Below are positions 45,058 to 56,999 of a stretch of 64,000 nucleotides of DNA, in pieces; the stretch's first letter is position 1; every line of letters starts with the position of its first letter. The DNA comes from Chiridota heheva. Lineage: Eukaryota > Echinodermata > Holothuroidea > Apodida > Chiridotidae. Under the pieces are notes generated by a model, which was not told the origin of the DNA, ran no database searches, and saw only the letters and a list, made by a program, of their open reading frames with translations. The translations under genes and the position numbers were made by a program. The DNA lies in NCBI GenBank assembly GCA_020152595.1, contig JAIGNY010004472.1, positions 165,001 through 229,000 of the forward strand, in the 5' to 3' direction.

Positions 45058-45499
45058 AAAATGCGCTTTAATGTCAGAAGGCTCAAAGGCATCATAAAGG
45101 TGAAGGAGACAATTATAGTACGAGATTTCCTATTTGCTGATGATTGCGCCCTAATTGCTACCTCTGAGCAGGATATGCAGACCTGCATGGGCAGATTTTT
45201 CACTGCCTGTGATGATTTTGGCCTCACTATTGCCATTATGAAGACCGAGGCCACGCATCAACCTGCCCGGGGAAGCCCTACCGTGAACCCTATATTACTG
45301 CAAAGGCTTCAGGCAGTTGACAATTTCACTGACCTATTTGGGCCATAGCCTACATATCGACAAAGTTTTCAGCAACAGAATTGCCAAAGCTAGCTCTTCT
45401 TTTTGGACACAACGTAGAAGCTTCTGGGATCGCAGAGGAATCAGTTTCAAAACTAAGTTGAAAGTATACCCCCGCGCTGTTATACTCACCACCTTCTCA
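45058..45499 (+). pseudogene. LINE family R reverse transcriptase fragment, left half
   Basis: Plus-strand frames read IVRDFLFADDCALIATSEQD, then CDDFGLTIAIMKTEA and, after a frame change, FSNRIAKASSSFWTQRRSFW and TKLKVYPRAVILTTFS. This is the FADD active site and thumb region of a non-LTR RT of the kind often annotated next to craniofacial-development-protein-2-like sequences. The frame stops at 45499 and resumes at 50655 (see the right half), so a 5.15-kb insertion splits it. Confidence 0.75.
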
Positions 45500-45526
45500 A
45501 CATAACATAACATAACATAACATAAT
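45500..45526. repeat. (ACATA)n short tandem repeat
   Basis: Five ACATA units directly at the point where the family R LINE is interrupted. Confidence 0.9.
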
Positions 45527-45929
45527 GTGGTTGCATTACTCACATTTGACTCAAATTGGCCCTTATAAATAATTAATGACTTTTAATAACCTTGTCCCCT
45601 TAAACTTAGAATATTTTGGTATTGGTGTGCAACATGCATGACCACAAAGTATAATTAGGAATAGACATTATTCTGCCTGTCTCCGCCTGGTCTGGGTCTG
45701 TGGGTGGACATGACAAGAGTACTAATTTGTCCCATTAATCATGTTATTCACTGTATCATTGTACTGTGCATTGATGATAAATAAATGTATAGAACTAGCT
45801 GCAAATAGAGCAGAATTGGATTGAGATTCAGAGAGGGAGGAAGTCTCAGATCAGTCAATCATGTAGCTCAAAATATATTCTACTTAATCCTAATATTGCT
45901 GTGTTATAGTATTTTCTTGAATATGTGTT
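45527..45929. other. unassigned part of the nested insertion
   Basis: AT-rich, no protein motif. It may include the end of the family G LINE 3' UTR. Confidence 0.4.
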
Positions 45930-46445
45930 TCGAGACCGCCACAAAGACTCGGCGACGCTACAATAACAAGATGACGAGATAAGAGGTTGAATCATCCCAT
46001 AAAAAGCCCAAGCTAACACCACCACCACCACAAAAAATATATACAAAAATCAAAGGCGCCCAGAGTTAGTAAAGAACTTATCAATGTGACTTTGAAATTG
46101 TGAACAGAATTGGAGCTAACTACCCACTCAGGTTAACCACTCCACTTATTAAGAACTCTTTGCGAAAAGCTAAAACGCCGAATACCTATCCGTGGGAACT
46201 CTTTGGTCAACTTCAAGCTTTTACCACGTGTCACATGCATGAAGATTAGCTGAAACATGCAAGAAATTAAAGGAGGTCAAAGCATCACTACCAGATAAGA
46301 ATTATAAAACCTAAATCATATCGCCTCGTACTCTTCTCAACTCAAGTATAGTCAAACCAAGAATTCGCAACCTAGATTCATAAGAGAGATTCCTTACTTC
46401 GGGAATAAGTCTAGTGGCTCTTCACTAACCCTGCTCCAAATTGAA
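45930..46445 (-). mobile_element. LINE family G, copy 2, 3' half
   Basis: Reverse-complement match to 8090-8620, including the (ACC)n run at 46017-46032, the AACCACTCC...GCCGAATA region and TAAGTCTAGTGGC. It breaks at TCCAAATTGAA (46445) and resumes at GAACTTATC (49534), so the family B copy B was inserted into it. Confidence 0.75.
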
Positions 46446-46597
46446 AAAGTTGCCTAAACGTAAAATCTATTTAAAGAAAAAGCTAACATAAAACGAATCA
46501 AAGAAAACGTGACCAAATTTAAACTGCAATGTTATACTCAATTCAATAACTCCATTGATGTTGATGAAAAATGAATTTCTTTGAATAGGAAATTAAA

Positions 46598-49435
46598 TTG
46601 ATTATTGATAAAAACACGCCTAACAAATTCACCTCAACTAAACTAATTCTGCCCTGGTTCACCCGTATCCAACGCCGTTCCAGCAGGAAAAAAGATAAAC
46701 TGTTTAAAAAAGCTAAGACTAATCAACAAGCCAATGACTGGACTACCTATAAGAGCTTTAGGAAGGCTGTCCGCAAAAACCTCAAAGAAGCTAGTGTAAG
46801 AGTCTTGATTTTGTTGTGTTCCGAATTAATCTTTATAAATCATATAATTTGAAGTGTATAGTGTATAAATAATATACCTTGAGGTGTTGAATGTTTTATC
46901 CCTTATGGGGTTTTATTTATTAGGCTGAGTTACATTGTTATGATTGTTTATGAGTTGAAGTTATATTTAAGTTTTATAAATTGGTTTTATGGTCGTGGTT
47001 CCAGAATTATCAAATCATAATTCTGGAAGATTATTTAGTTATTTATGTCACGAATGTACGTCTAAGAAGTGATGACGCCAGCCTTTGGATATTTGTTCTT
47101 AGTTTGCATAATAATCACATGTCTGTCACATGCACATCAGATGTTGGAATTCATCTGCATACATTTACATACTTCTATACTTTTGTCCAATGGGTTAGCT
47201 TAGTTAATCATGGGACCTTTGACATCCAATCACCTTTAAGTGTCACCATGAGTTTGATTTTCATGATATGGTTCTTTCCCCCAATCAGGTGGTTAGATCT
47301 GATCAGGCGTTCAGGTTTATCCAATCAGAATAATTGTTTACTTGGAAGGGCGTATGCTCTATCGATCGTATCTGTATTTACTTTGAGTCGAGTTAGTCTC
47401 GTCCGTGCGGTTGTCCTGTGAAGTCGTGTGTTGTGGTTACTCTGGTTTATTACGTATCTTCTGTTGTTTTTTCCGTTCAAAGAACTGTCATTCACCTGTA
47501 AAATCATTAGAGTATAAAGCATGTTGTCATATTAGAGGCTTTGGTAAACTTACGACCGGAATCGAACATTCCTTTCTCTGATGTTTTCATTTTATCCGCT
47601 GAGTGCACTTCGTTACAGTTAAGTCTAACGTTAGCAAACAACCCGTAAAATAAAGACAATCATATCATTACTATTTTACACTAGAAACACCTTCATCTGC
47701 GATAAACTTAAAAACTCACATAACGAAAACCCAAAGGCATTCTGGTCCTATATCAAAAGATTAAGAAGTAATTCTGTAGGTGTGTCTGATCTACTAAATA
47801 ATGGTAACTCTGCAATGACAGTAAAACTAAAGCTAACATTCTAAATGACCAGTTTTTCAGTGTTTTTACAGAAGAAAACACCTCCCAAATCCCTGTAACT
47901 AAACCACTGACCAACAACAAAATAAACAAACTTATAATTACCCCAGAAGGTGTCAAAAAGCAACTGCAAAACCTAGACCCCAACAAAGCCTCAGGTCCTG
48001 ACCAAATACCACCATGGTTTCTGACCTCTATGAAATTTTAACTGATCTCTTTCAAACCTCTGTCGATAATGGTACTATCCCTAACATGTGGAAAGAAGCA
48101 AACATATGTAGCGTTTTTAAAAAAGTGATAAACAAAACCCAGCTAATTATAGACCTATTTCCCTCACCTGCGTTTGTAGTAAAATCCTTGAGCATATAAT
48201 CCACTCACATGTGATGAAATTCCTTGATGAGCATAATATATTAACAGATTTACAACATGGCTTCCGTGCAAAAAGATCGACTGAAACACAACTCCTCTTA
48301 ACAATAAATGATATCTCTAAACAAATCGACCAAAACAGTAACCTCTCTATGGCTATTCTTGACTTCTCAAAATCCTTTGATAAAGTCCCACACCAGCGCC
48401 ATTTATTCAAACTTTCCGCCCATGGCATTGATTGAAATCTCTGGCCTGGTTTACATCATTCCTCAAGAACCGAATCCAGCGTGTTGTCTGTGATGGTGAT
48501 ATCTCTGATTCTAAACAGGTTTTATCCGGTGTACCACAAGGTACTGTCTTGGGTCCACTACTTTTCCTTTTATATGTAAATGACATTCCTGATAATATAA
48601 ACAGCACAGTCAGACTGTTTGCTGATGACTGCCTTGTGTACAGAACAATTGATAACCCCTCTGACCAACAAATGCTCCAAGATAATCTTAACAAATTGAA
48701 CAATGGCAAAACAAATGGCAAATGAATTTCAATCACTCTAAATGCTACATCTTGTCAATTTCCCCTAAAAAATGCTTTAAGTCACCTGTTTATACCTTAT
48801 GCAACCAGCCACTAAAACATGTCAACTCCCACCCATACCTAGGTGTTGAAATTGATCATAAACTTAGATGGGATAAACATATACATAACATAACCAAGAA
48901 AGCTAACTCTGTACTTGGCCTATTAAAACATAACCTCTCAAACTGTCCCACGGACGTTAAATCTACTGCTTATAAAGCTCTAGTCAGGCCAGTACTTGAG
49001 TACGCATCTGCAGTCTGGGCCCCCATCACCAGTGCGATGTGGATAAACTTGAATCTATTCAAAGGAGAACAGCCAGGTTCTGTATGGCAGACTAATCTTA
49101 TAAATCTAGTGTAAAAAAACATGCTTTATAAATTAGATTGGCCCCTGCCTGCCTGCTTAAAACAAGAAGATACAACACCCGGCTACATATACTATATAAA
49201 ATCAATGACAATCTTGTCGCCATCAATAAAGATGAACTTATCCCCACCGTCAGAACTAATACAAGAAATAATCATGACCTTAATTTGTAGGTTCCCTATG
49301 CTAAAAAGAATGCATATAAACACTCTTTCTTCCCTCACACACTAAAGGATTGGAATGCTTTACGGTCAGACATTGTACATGCACCAAGTCTCAATTGTTT
49401 TAAAGCTAAACTTACTAACACTTGTATTGCTAACT
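46598..49435 (+). pseudogene. LINE family B reverse transcriptase, copy B
   Basis: Same RT as copy A, broken by the LTR after NLKEAS and resuming at about 47685 (TFICDKLKNS, with Y-for-E changes nearby). Later frames carry LQHGFRAKRSTETQL (48211-48435), GVPQGTVLGPLLFLLYVN and LFADDCLVYR (48432-48725), and VEIDHKLRWDKHI to the C-terminus (48722-49435). Several stops and shifts are private, such as the stop in CMAD*SYK, but the shift at ITSAMW (about 49040) is shared with copy A. Confidence 0.88.
46795..47680 (+). mobile_element. solo LTR inserted in LINE copy B
   Basis: The insert begins TGTAAGAG and ends ATTTTACA (TGTAA/TTACA inverted ends, TG...CA). The host 4-mer CTAG is duplicated on both sides (46791-46794 and 47681-47684). 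Copy A shows the uninterrupted site (AAAGAAGCTAGAAACACC). Inside are TATAAAG at 47513-47519 and AATAAA at 47649-47654, placed as U3/R signals of an LTR in plus orientation. There is no gag or pol. Four-base duplication fits some gypsy-type LTR elements. A DNA transposon with TGTAA ends is less likely. Confidence 0.82.
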
Positions 49436-49533
49436 AGTTTTTTAATATTTTTTACTCATACTTTTTACGCTCGGTTGGCGTTCATTCCTCTTGAAGGATT
49501 TTTGCCGACTTAACCGATTTAGATTCAGATTCA

Positions 49534-50585
49534 GAACTTATCTTTCTTATAAAAGGGACTCCAAGCCTGAATGGCATACTCAAGGTGAGGCCTGACTAAT
49601 TGTTTATACAAATTAAGGACAACCAAAAAAAAAAATTCTTCAAATCAAAACAAGCATCCTATTTGCACTTGCAGCTGCTAAAGCACACTGTTTAGAAGGC
49701 TTCAAATTACTGGTAAAGACAACACCTAGATCCCATTTTTGATCAAGACAACCAAGATTTGAACCATTCATGCAGTAATCAATAGCCAAATTGCTCTTAG
49801 CAAAATGAATAACTTTGCATTTATTAACATTGAATGACATCTGTTACGTTTGGGATCAAGAAACTAACTTATCCAGATTAGTTTGCAACAGTGAAGAATC
49901 CCTAGCATCATCAAAAATCCTGCACAGCTTAGTGTCATCAGCAAATTTACAAATCCTGGAGCCAAGGGAAACATCAATATCATTAATGAAGACAGAAAAG
50001 AAGCGGACCCAATACAGAACCCTGAGGAACACCACTTGTAACCTTCTTCTATGGAGATACTTTACCAATAATAACAACTCTTTGTAATCTGTCAATTAAC
50101 CAAGAATGTATCCAACTGGCACACTTTCCCCACTCCAAGCGCTCTTGTTTTCAACAAGAGCCTGCCTTACGAAACCTCATCAAATGCTTTTTGGAAGTCT
50201 AAATTAGATAACATCCACATTATGACCACAGTCAACTAGCTTAGTAACATCATCAAGAAATTGCAATAAATTAGAAACACAAGACCTCTTAGGTAAGAAC
50301 CCATGCTGGGACAAATTCAACAAATCATTGACCAGTAAATGATCAGTACAACATCCTTAACAATGGACTCCATGACCTTGCACACAACACTAGTAAGACT
50401 CACTGGCCTATTGTTATAGGGCAAACTGTGGTCACCCTTAAAAAAAATGTATTAGTGACATTTGCAATTCTCCAATCACTAGGAACAACACCAACATCAA
50501 GGCACTTTGAAAAGATAATACTCAGGGGAACATAAAGAACATCATAACACTCACGTAAACAGCAGGATGTATACCATCACTATTG
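49534..50585 (-). mobile_element. LINE family G, copy 2, RT half
   Basis: Minus-strand frames read SDGIHPAVY, RPVSLTSVVCKVMES-like sequence, RICKFADDTKLCRIFDDARD (FADD active site) and MSFNVNKCKVIHFAKSNLAI. Next comes the LYKQLVRPHLEY region, which continues into the other half at 46445. Stops and shifts are frequent. The 5' part before the palm is missing. Confidence 0.78.
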
Positions 50586-50651
50586 CCATATATAAGTTCC
50601 TGTTATATATCAGTTCATGTTACATATCCGTTCCTGGTATATCAGTTCCTG
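50586..50651. repeat. TATATCAGTTCCTGT short repeat
   Basis: About four diverged copies of TATATCAGTTCCTGT form the right border of the nested insertion. Confidence 0.75.
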
Positions 50652-51000
50652 TCATATGCAAGCGAGAACTGGACTGTTTATGCAAGAGTCTTAAATCACT
50701 CTCACACAATTTGCCTCCGCAAACTCCTCAGGATTAATGGCAGGACAAAGTTCCAGACACAAAAGTTCTTACTATAAGGCTGCCATCCCTGCATCAGTCG
50801 CACCCTTCTCCAGAAGGCTCAGGTCAGATGGGCTGGCCATGTAACTCGGAGTCGAAGGCCTGGTCATCGCCTGCCTAAACTTTGTGACTGTGAGAGAAAG
50901 TACACTGTTGGAGGTCAAAGGAAACGCTCCAAGAACACTCTAAAAGCCTCTTTAAAAGAACTTAATATCACTACTGAACCCTTAGATTTTTAAGGTTGAC
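50652..51000 (+). pseudogene. LINE family R C-terminus, right half
   Basis: Reads YASENWTVYARVLNHSHTIC, LRKLLRINGRTKFQTQ, then QVRWAGHVTRSRRPGHRLPK and GGQRKRSKNTLKASLKELNI. These are the C-terminal segments expected after the left half at 45058-45499. Joining TCA at 45499 to TAT at 50655 keeps the frame and the family spacing (TTFS + YASENW). Confidence 0.75.
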
Positions 51001-51169
51001 AATTTCTTGCTTCCTTTCTGAATATAGCTTCAGTGGCGTAGGAACCAGGGACCAGGGCCCCAAATACTGTTATTGGGTGCCAAGTAGCACCTCCAAACCC
51101 CACCCCCAATAAGAAAGGTCTAACGAATTGATTTTGAAGAGTCGGATACCATCATGGCATCTTTTCTTC
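51001..51169. other. spacer with MITE-like CAGTGGCGTAGGAA end
   Basis: CAGTGGCGTAGGAACCAGGG at 51033 resembles a hAT-type terminus. No partner end was found; a weaker CAGCGGCGTAGGAAGC lies at 52190 in the same orientation. Confidence 0.3.
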
Positions 51170-51625
51170 CGGAAACCTTCAATTTTTAAGAAATCGTTTT
51201 AAAATTCGAATCAATTTTTGTTAAATGTCCTTCATTTTTGGTAATTTTTCTACCTTTTCGGAAAATTTGCATCAATTTTCATGAAATGTCTTTCATTATT
51301 GGGAATTATTCTTCATTTTTAAAAAGTTTGCATTTGATTTTTCTTCATTTTTGGGAAATTTGCATCAATTATCGTGAAATTTCCTTCAACTTTCGTGAAA
51401 TTGTCTTCCATTTGTGTAAAATCTTCTTCATTTCGGGAAATTGTCTTTATTTTTGGGAAATTTGTATCAAGTTTCGTCAACTTTTTTCAATATTTGTGAA
51501 ATCTCATTCATTTTCGATTTTTTTAATCAATTTTGAGTAATTTTCTATAATTTTCGGAAAATTTTGCTTCGATTTTTGTAAAATATCCTCAATACATTTT
51601 TGAGAAATTTTACCCAAGTTTCTAA
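51170..51625. repeat. degenerate TTCATTTTTGGGAAATTTGC repeat
   Basis: About 450 bases of diverged units of roughly 20-30 bases, alternating TTCATTTTTGGGAAATT and CATCAATTTTCGTGAAAT. Confidence 0.82.
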
Positions 51626-52375
51626 TAACTTTACGACCCCACCCCTACCCCTTTACAAATAGTTTTACTGTTAAGAGACTCGTACATTTTTTAGGTTTTT
51701 GGGACAAAAACAAACTTAACATAAACTTAATTGCCAATTTTTCGGAAAATTAGTAGTACCTTTTGGCAAAAAAAAGCTTGCACCCATTCTCCTCCCAATG
51801 GAAACTTCCTCACTACGACCCTGTTTTTCCTGTCCGAAAATGGCTGAAAATCAACAAACATCTCGAAAATTTAAATGCCAAAAGGAAAAAACTATCTTAA
51901 ATTATCATGTTGCAATTTACTCCGATATGCATTTGGGTTACCATTTGTGAACCATAAACAAGCAGAGGAGAAATTTTCCTTGACAAAAGAGAAAAATCAA
52001 GTAACGTTATTGTGGGTTTCATCGTCGAAGCGCTTTCTGGTAGGTGTCCAGAGGGAGAAGCCACCGCAAGCTTTAAAAAGGTCTTGTTTTTGATGCCCCG
52101 AAAGGAAATCAGAAAATGGTCCATGTCATCGGGCTCAGAATTCTAAACATGTGTGGGCGCGGCGGCATAAAGTCCTAGTTGCCAGCGGCGTAGGAAGCGG
52201 GGGGCAGAAAGAAAACTTCCCTATAACGGGCTTTGCATTTTGGTCAAACCATCCTTCCCAGTCAACCAGTTTGTCCAAACTGGCTAAAAAAATAAGGAAA
52301 ACTGAATTTTTTCCTGAAAACTGGAAAAAATGACACAAAAACTAGACAAATGTTCATGTAATTTTTACGCACTTA
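51626..52375. other. non-coding stretch, nothing firm
   Basis: Contains a CAGCGGCGTAGGAAGCGGGG block at 52190 that resembles MITE sequence; no gene. Confidence 0.4.
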
Positions 52376-52626
52376 TAATTTGAATCTAGACGCGCTAGCC
52401 TGTTCTTGTTACGTCACCTATAAGAGCGTACTTTGTTGTAGCTGTTTCTCATCTGTCATGCGTTTCATTTGTTTTATTTAAGTTTTATTCAAGTTTTCAC
52501 TTAACAGTTTCGTGTTGCATTTCTACACTGAAGAAGGGCTTAGGAAGCCCGAAAATTTTGTATTTCAATAAATCTTTCTTGACGGAATTCGACATACCTT
52601 GTATTCTATTATTCTATTTTCTTCTG
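52376..52626 (+). repeat. Penelope-like or related retroelement terminal segment
   Basis: ACACTGAAGAAGGGCTTAGG then AAGCCCGAAAATTTTG (52526-52560) forms a perfect 6-bp stem GGGCTT/AAGCCC with a 3-base loop. AATAAA follows at about 52566, then CTTTCTTGACGGAATTCGAC and the (TA)n array. The order hairpin, GAAA, AATAAA, short tail is typical of retroelement ends of this sort. There is no coding part. Confidence 0.4.
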
Positions 52627-53195
<569 letters not shown>

Positions 53196-55387
53196 GGCAC
53201 CTGGTATCTGGTGCAAAATTAATTTACATTGCAAAACATATTCGTACGCTGTAGTACAGTTAATGATTTTAATAATCATACAACATAAAAGTTGGAAAAC
53301 TATTGCACTGTAATAATTTGTGTATTGGATACCAAAGCAAAAACAAATTAGAGCAGAACTAAAGATCGCCTATCAATAAGAAGATAAAATGAAGCAAAAT
53401 TTTTAAGTGGAGCTTTTTTATCTTCCCAATTTGAGAGCTTGAGAAACTTTTGCAAACAAATTGAAAGCAACTTTAATAAGTAATACACAGAATGAAAAAT
53501 GCAGGCTGCAATACAACATATAGACCTATTCCAAAAAGTGTTATGATTATTTTTTAATCTAAATTTGATGAATTTAGGGCTGGAAAATGTTGGTATATGA
53601 TGTTGAACAGAAAAATGTGAATGAAACTGAAAACTTAATGGTTTATTAAAATAGATGTAAAAGTAATAAGTGAACAATTTGATCAATTGTATTTCTACCT
53701 ATTTAAATAAGTTGGCACTTAAGTTGCTTTTACTTTGTTTTATACACACCTATCTGCCAGTTGGTCACTTTGTTTAGACTCTGTTTGATGGGTGTTTTGT
53801 TGATATTCATCTCATGCCCACCCACTATAGCTAACAATGGTAACGCTGCGTCTTAAGCATGGCATTTTTATCATGACAGACATTTACAAGTCAATGCCAT
53901 GGTAATGTACATAGCCTTAACGTTATGCTACCAAATTGCAAGTGGTTTCACACAATGTAGGCCTAAGTTACACTAACGTTACTGTAGCCTGGCTAGGCAA
54001 CACAATGACCCAAGATTACCTCGGCAACGCTTTTTGAAAGCAATAAATCACTACATACATGTCTGAATAGAATAAGATTTGTTAAGCAACTTATTCTTGT
54101 TCCTAAATCAAATTAAAATTATTGCCCATATTTTTCAGCGTTTACGTTATGTAACGGTGTACATAACGACGTTAGCTAGCTTCAGACTGTTCAACAATAA
54201 CTGGCACAATTAAGATAGCACATTATTTTAGGTTTACTGAAATTGTTAAAGGCATCTACTAGTTTTGACCATTTATTCCTGATTAGAAAGGTTGTTCGCG
54301 TAGTATTTTTCTTAAAATATACTTATCAGTTAGTCCGAACTTAGTCGGTGCAATGCGGCCTGTGTACAATTTAACTCTGCGCTAAAGTATTGTTGTCCTG
54401 CATGTACTGTAAAAAGAAATCGTTGTTTGTGTGTTCTTGTTAGAAATAAAATTGAGGTAAATCTTGATTAGAAAGACAAGTTATGATTAAAAGTAATGTA
54501 AATTTAATCAATTTTTGAAAGTAAAGAATTTCAATTTCTATTTTTGAGGTTAAATTTGCAGTTTGCCTATCTTTTATTGACTCCAATTTTCAATGTACCG
54601 ACATATCTACTGCCCTCACTTGGAAGCAACATGGGTGGAGGACGAACCAAAAAGTATCACGCACTGAGGTATAGGAGTTTCGACTCCCGGCTTTCGGCTT
54701 ATATGAAACATAGGCCGAATGACGTCACGCTTTCTGGCATTGTATTGAAGTAGGCAGGTTTACTGTTTTAAGCGAGGTGTTAAAGAAAATCTCAGTTTTA
54801 AGATCTTTATGAAAACAAAACCAACTTACTTTTTTTTTCACCCACAATGATTAGAATTGTTATTTGAAGCCCATCCATGTCTTCAGAAAACTGTTTTAAG
54901 GGTAACTTAATGACTTTTATCGAAGCATTTTGGACTAAATTTCTTTCCGTAAAAAATCGTCTGACGAGCTCTCCAAAGTACGGTCAAAGTTCAAAACACT
55001 GCCATCTATTCTATAACATTTTAGTGGGAGTAATGTGTTTTAGATCATTTAAGGAAAAATTAAGATAATACTTATAAAGTACAATATGTAATCTAAGCAT
55101 TTCTAGAGGCTTTATTTATTGTTTCGGCACAAAGTGTATTATTTAGACTAATTGATATAGGTTTATCTAAAAAGTAAGTATTTTTCGATTATCAATTTTC
55201 TACATCGTTTGAATGACAACAATCCATAGGAATTGCACCTCTGACCCACGGGTGTTCATAGCGTTATGGCAACCTATATACTTTACTACATATTTAAAGA
55301 CAGGTAGGTCTCTTTCTAACGAGACTTTCGAACCGTATATTAAAATTCCTTTTTTTGACCACTCGCGAATCTTAATACTCAGTAGTC
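53196..55387. other. 2.2-kb stretch with no recognised feature
   Basis: AT-rich; no exon, RNA gene or paired repeat ends seen. Short frames at 54544-54753 and 54877-55068 have no coding character. Confidence 0.4.
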
Positions 55388-55577
55388 TAACGTGAGTGAT
55401 ATGTAAATATGACACTAACTGTTAAATAACGTGAGTGAAATTTAACTTACGTGAGTGATCTGCTATTTTTTCGGGTTCGCTTCCGCTCACTCGAAAAAAT
55501 AGCAGATCACTCACGTTAGTTGCATTTCACTCACATTATTTAACAGTTAGTGTCATATTTACATATCGCTCACGTTA
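55388..55577. repeat. long hairpin with 86-bp arms
   Basis: The left arm 55388-55473 and right arm 55492-55577 are near-perfect inverted repeats (a handful of mismatches) around an 18-base loop. ACGTGAGTGA-type motifs occur three times per arm, and TGACACTAACTGTTAAATAA is shared. It could be a foldback MITE or a structured RNA source. Confidence 0.93.
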
Positions 55578-56039
55578 TTCTTTATTTTTTTAAATGTTTC
55601 TTTTCATGTCTTTATCATTTGTCTCAATCGAGATGTTAATTTTGCAATCACGTTACAAAGTACAATTTTCATGATTGCTCAATAACTTCCTGTATAATTA
55701 AATTCCCTGTTACAATGGTTCTTCATTTTGTTATGTTATAATTATTTGCTAAGTATGAAACAATGAAGTAAATTCATATATTCAATAATTCATCATCTTT
55801 TCATTCAACCTCTAACTCGTTGTAAAATTTTAAAAGCATTATGAAATCCAACAATATCCAAATTCTTCAAAAACTTTAATAATGCAACTATGGCCTTTAA
55901 CTGTTGGGAATTTCGTATTGTCAATCTCTTTCGACTACCTGCACATCTAGTATAACGTGTAGCTAGAATGAAAAAGAAATTGATATTTTAAATCAAAAAG
56001 ACTGAAATATCTTCTGCTGTGCAACTTGGATTCTATACC
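55578..56039. other. spacer with one ancestral satellite unit
   Basis: CGACTACCTGCACATCTAGT then ATAACGTGTAGCTA (55935-55970) is a single diverged unit of the 50-bp array that starts 100 bases further on. Confidence 0.6.
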
Positions 56040-56690
56040 TTTAATTTCTGAGCGCTATAAAAACATTCGTTTGACCACCTGCACTTCTAGCATAAAGTGG
56101 CTATAATAAAACATTCGTTTGACCACCTGCACTACTAGCATAACGAGTAGCTATAATAAAACATTCGTTTGACCACCAGCACTTCTAGCATAACGAGTAG
56201 CTATAACAAAACATTCGTTTGACCACCTGCACTACTAGCATAACGTGTAGCTATAATAAAACATTCGTTTGACCACCTGCACTACTAGCATAACGAAGCT
56301 TTCATTCGTTTGACCACCAGCGTAGCTATTTCGTACTTAACGTGTAGCCCGATTCGTTTGACCACCTGCACTATAACAAAACATTCGTTTGACCACCTTC
56401 TAGCATAACGAGTAGCGTTTGACCACCTGCACTACTAGCATAACGATTCGTTTGAGCTATAATAATAACGTGTAGCTATAATAAAACATTCGTTTGACCA
56501 CCTGCACTTCTAGCATAACGAGGAGCTATAATAAAACATTCGTTTGACCACCTGCACTACTAGCATAACGAGTAGCTATAATAAAACATTCGTTTGACCA
56601 CCTGCACTACTAGCATAACGAGTAGCTATAATAAAACATTCGTTTGACCACCTGCACTACTAGCATAACGAGTAGCTATAACAAAACAAA
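56040..56690. repeat. 50-bp satellite with scrambled core
   Basis: The unit is ACATTCGTTTGACCACCTGC / ACTACTAGCATAACGAGTAG / CTATAATAAA (50 bases). Outer units are regular, but 56296-56475 is broken into shuffled and truncated unit pieces, some fused within a few bases. A/G differences such as GAGTAG/GTGTAG mark subtypes. Confidence 0.95.
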
Positions 56691-56999
56691 AGAATGTAAT
56701 CACACAATCAATTTTATAGGCCCGTTCAAAACAGATGTGTATTGATTATCATATAGCAATGTTTAATACTCACTACTATAATTCCAAATTGACCAAAATA
56801 TATTGTGCAATACAGCGCGGAGCCTATACGATTCTGTATGTATTATAGGTCCTAAAGATGATAATATTTATTCTTTAATTTGCTAAGTTTGGATGCTTGT
56901 TTCAAACATTAACAAGCTACTCGTTTTACTCATATTATGATTTCCCCCATATCTGGTATCTCTCACATTTCAGGACTATAGCCCTAGCATAGGAGGTTC
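56691..56999. other. spacer, nothing recognised
   Basis: No feature seen between the satellite and the decayed coding region. Confidence 0.45.

Larger units (their letters stand above)
46446..49533 (+). mobile_element. LINE family B, copy B, carrying a solo LTR
   Basis: Plus-strand copy, starting AAAGTTGCCTAAACGTAAAA at the same 5' truncation region as copy A and ending in the GATTTAGATTCAGATTCAGA tail. It is interrupted by an 886-bp LTR (46795-47680). Without the LTR it is about 2.2 kb, like copy A. It lies inside the family G LINE. Confidence 0.88.

Noticed and set aside
44976-45254. Minus-strand open frame of 92 codons
   Set aside because: It is the antisense shadow of the plus-strand LINE R reverse transcriptase.
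51238-51540. 100-codon frame rich in Phe/Ile
   Set aside because: It is read from the degenerate TTCATTTTTGGGAAATTTGC repeat.
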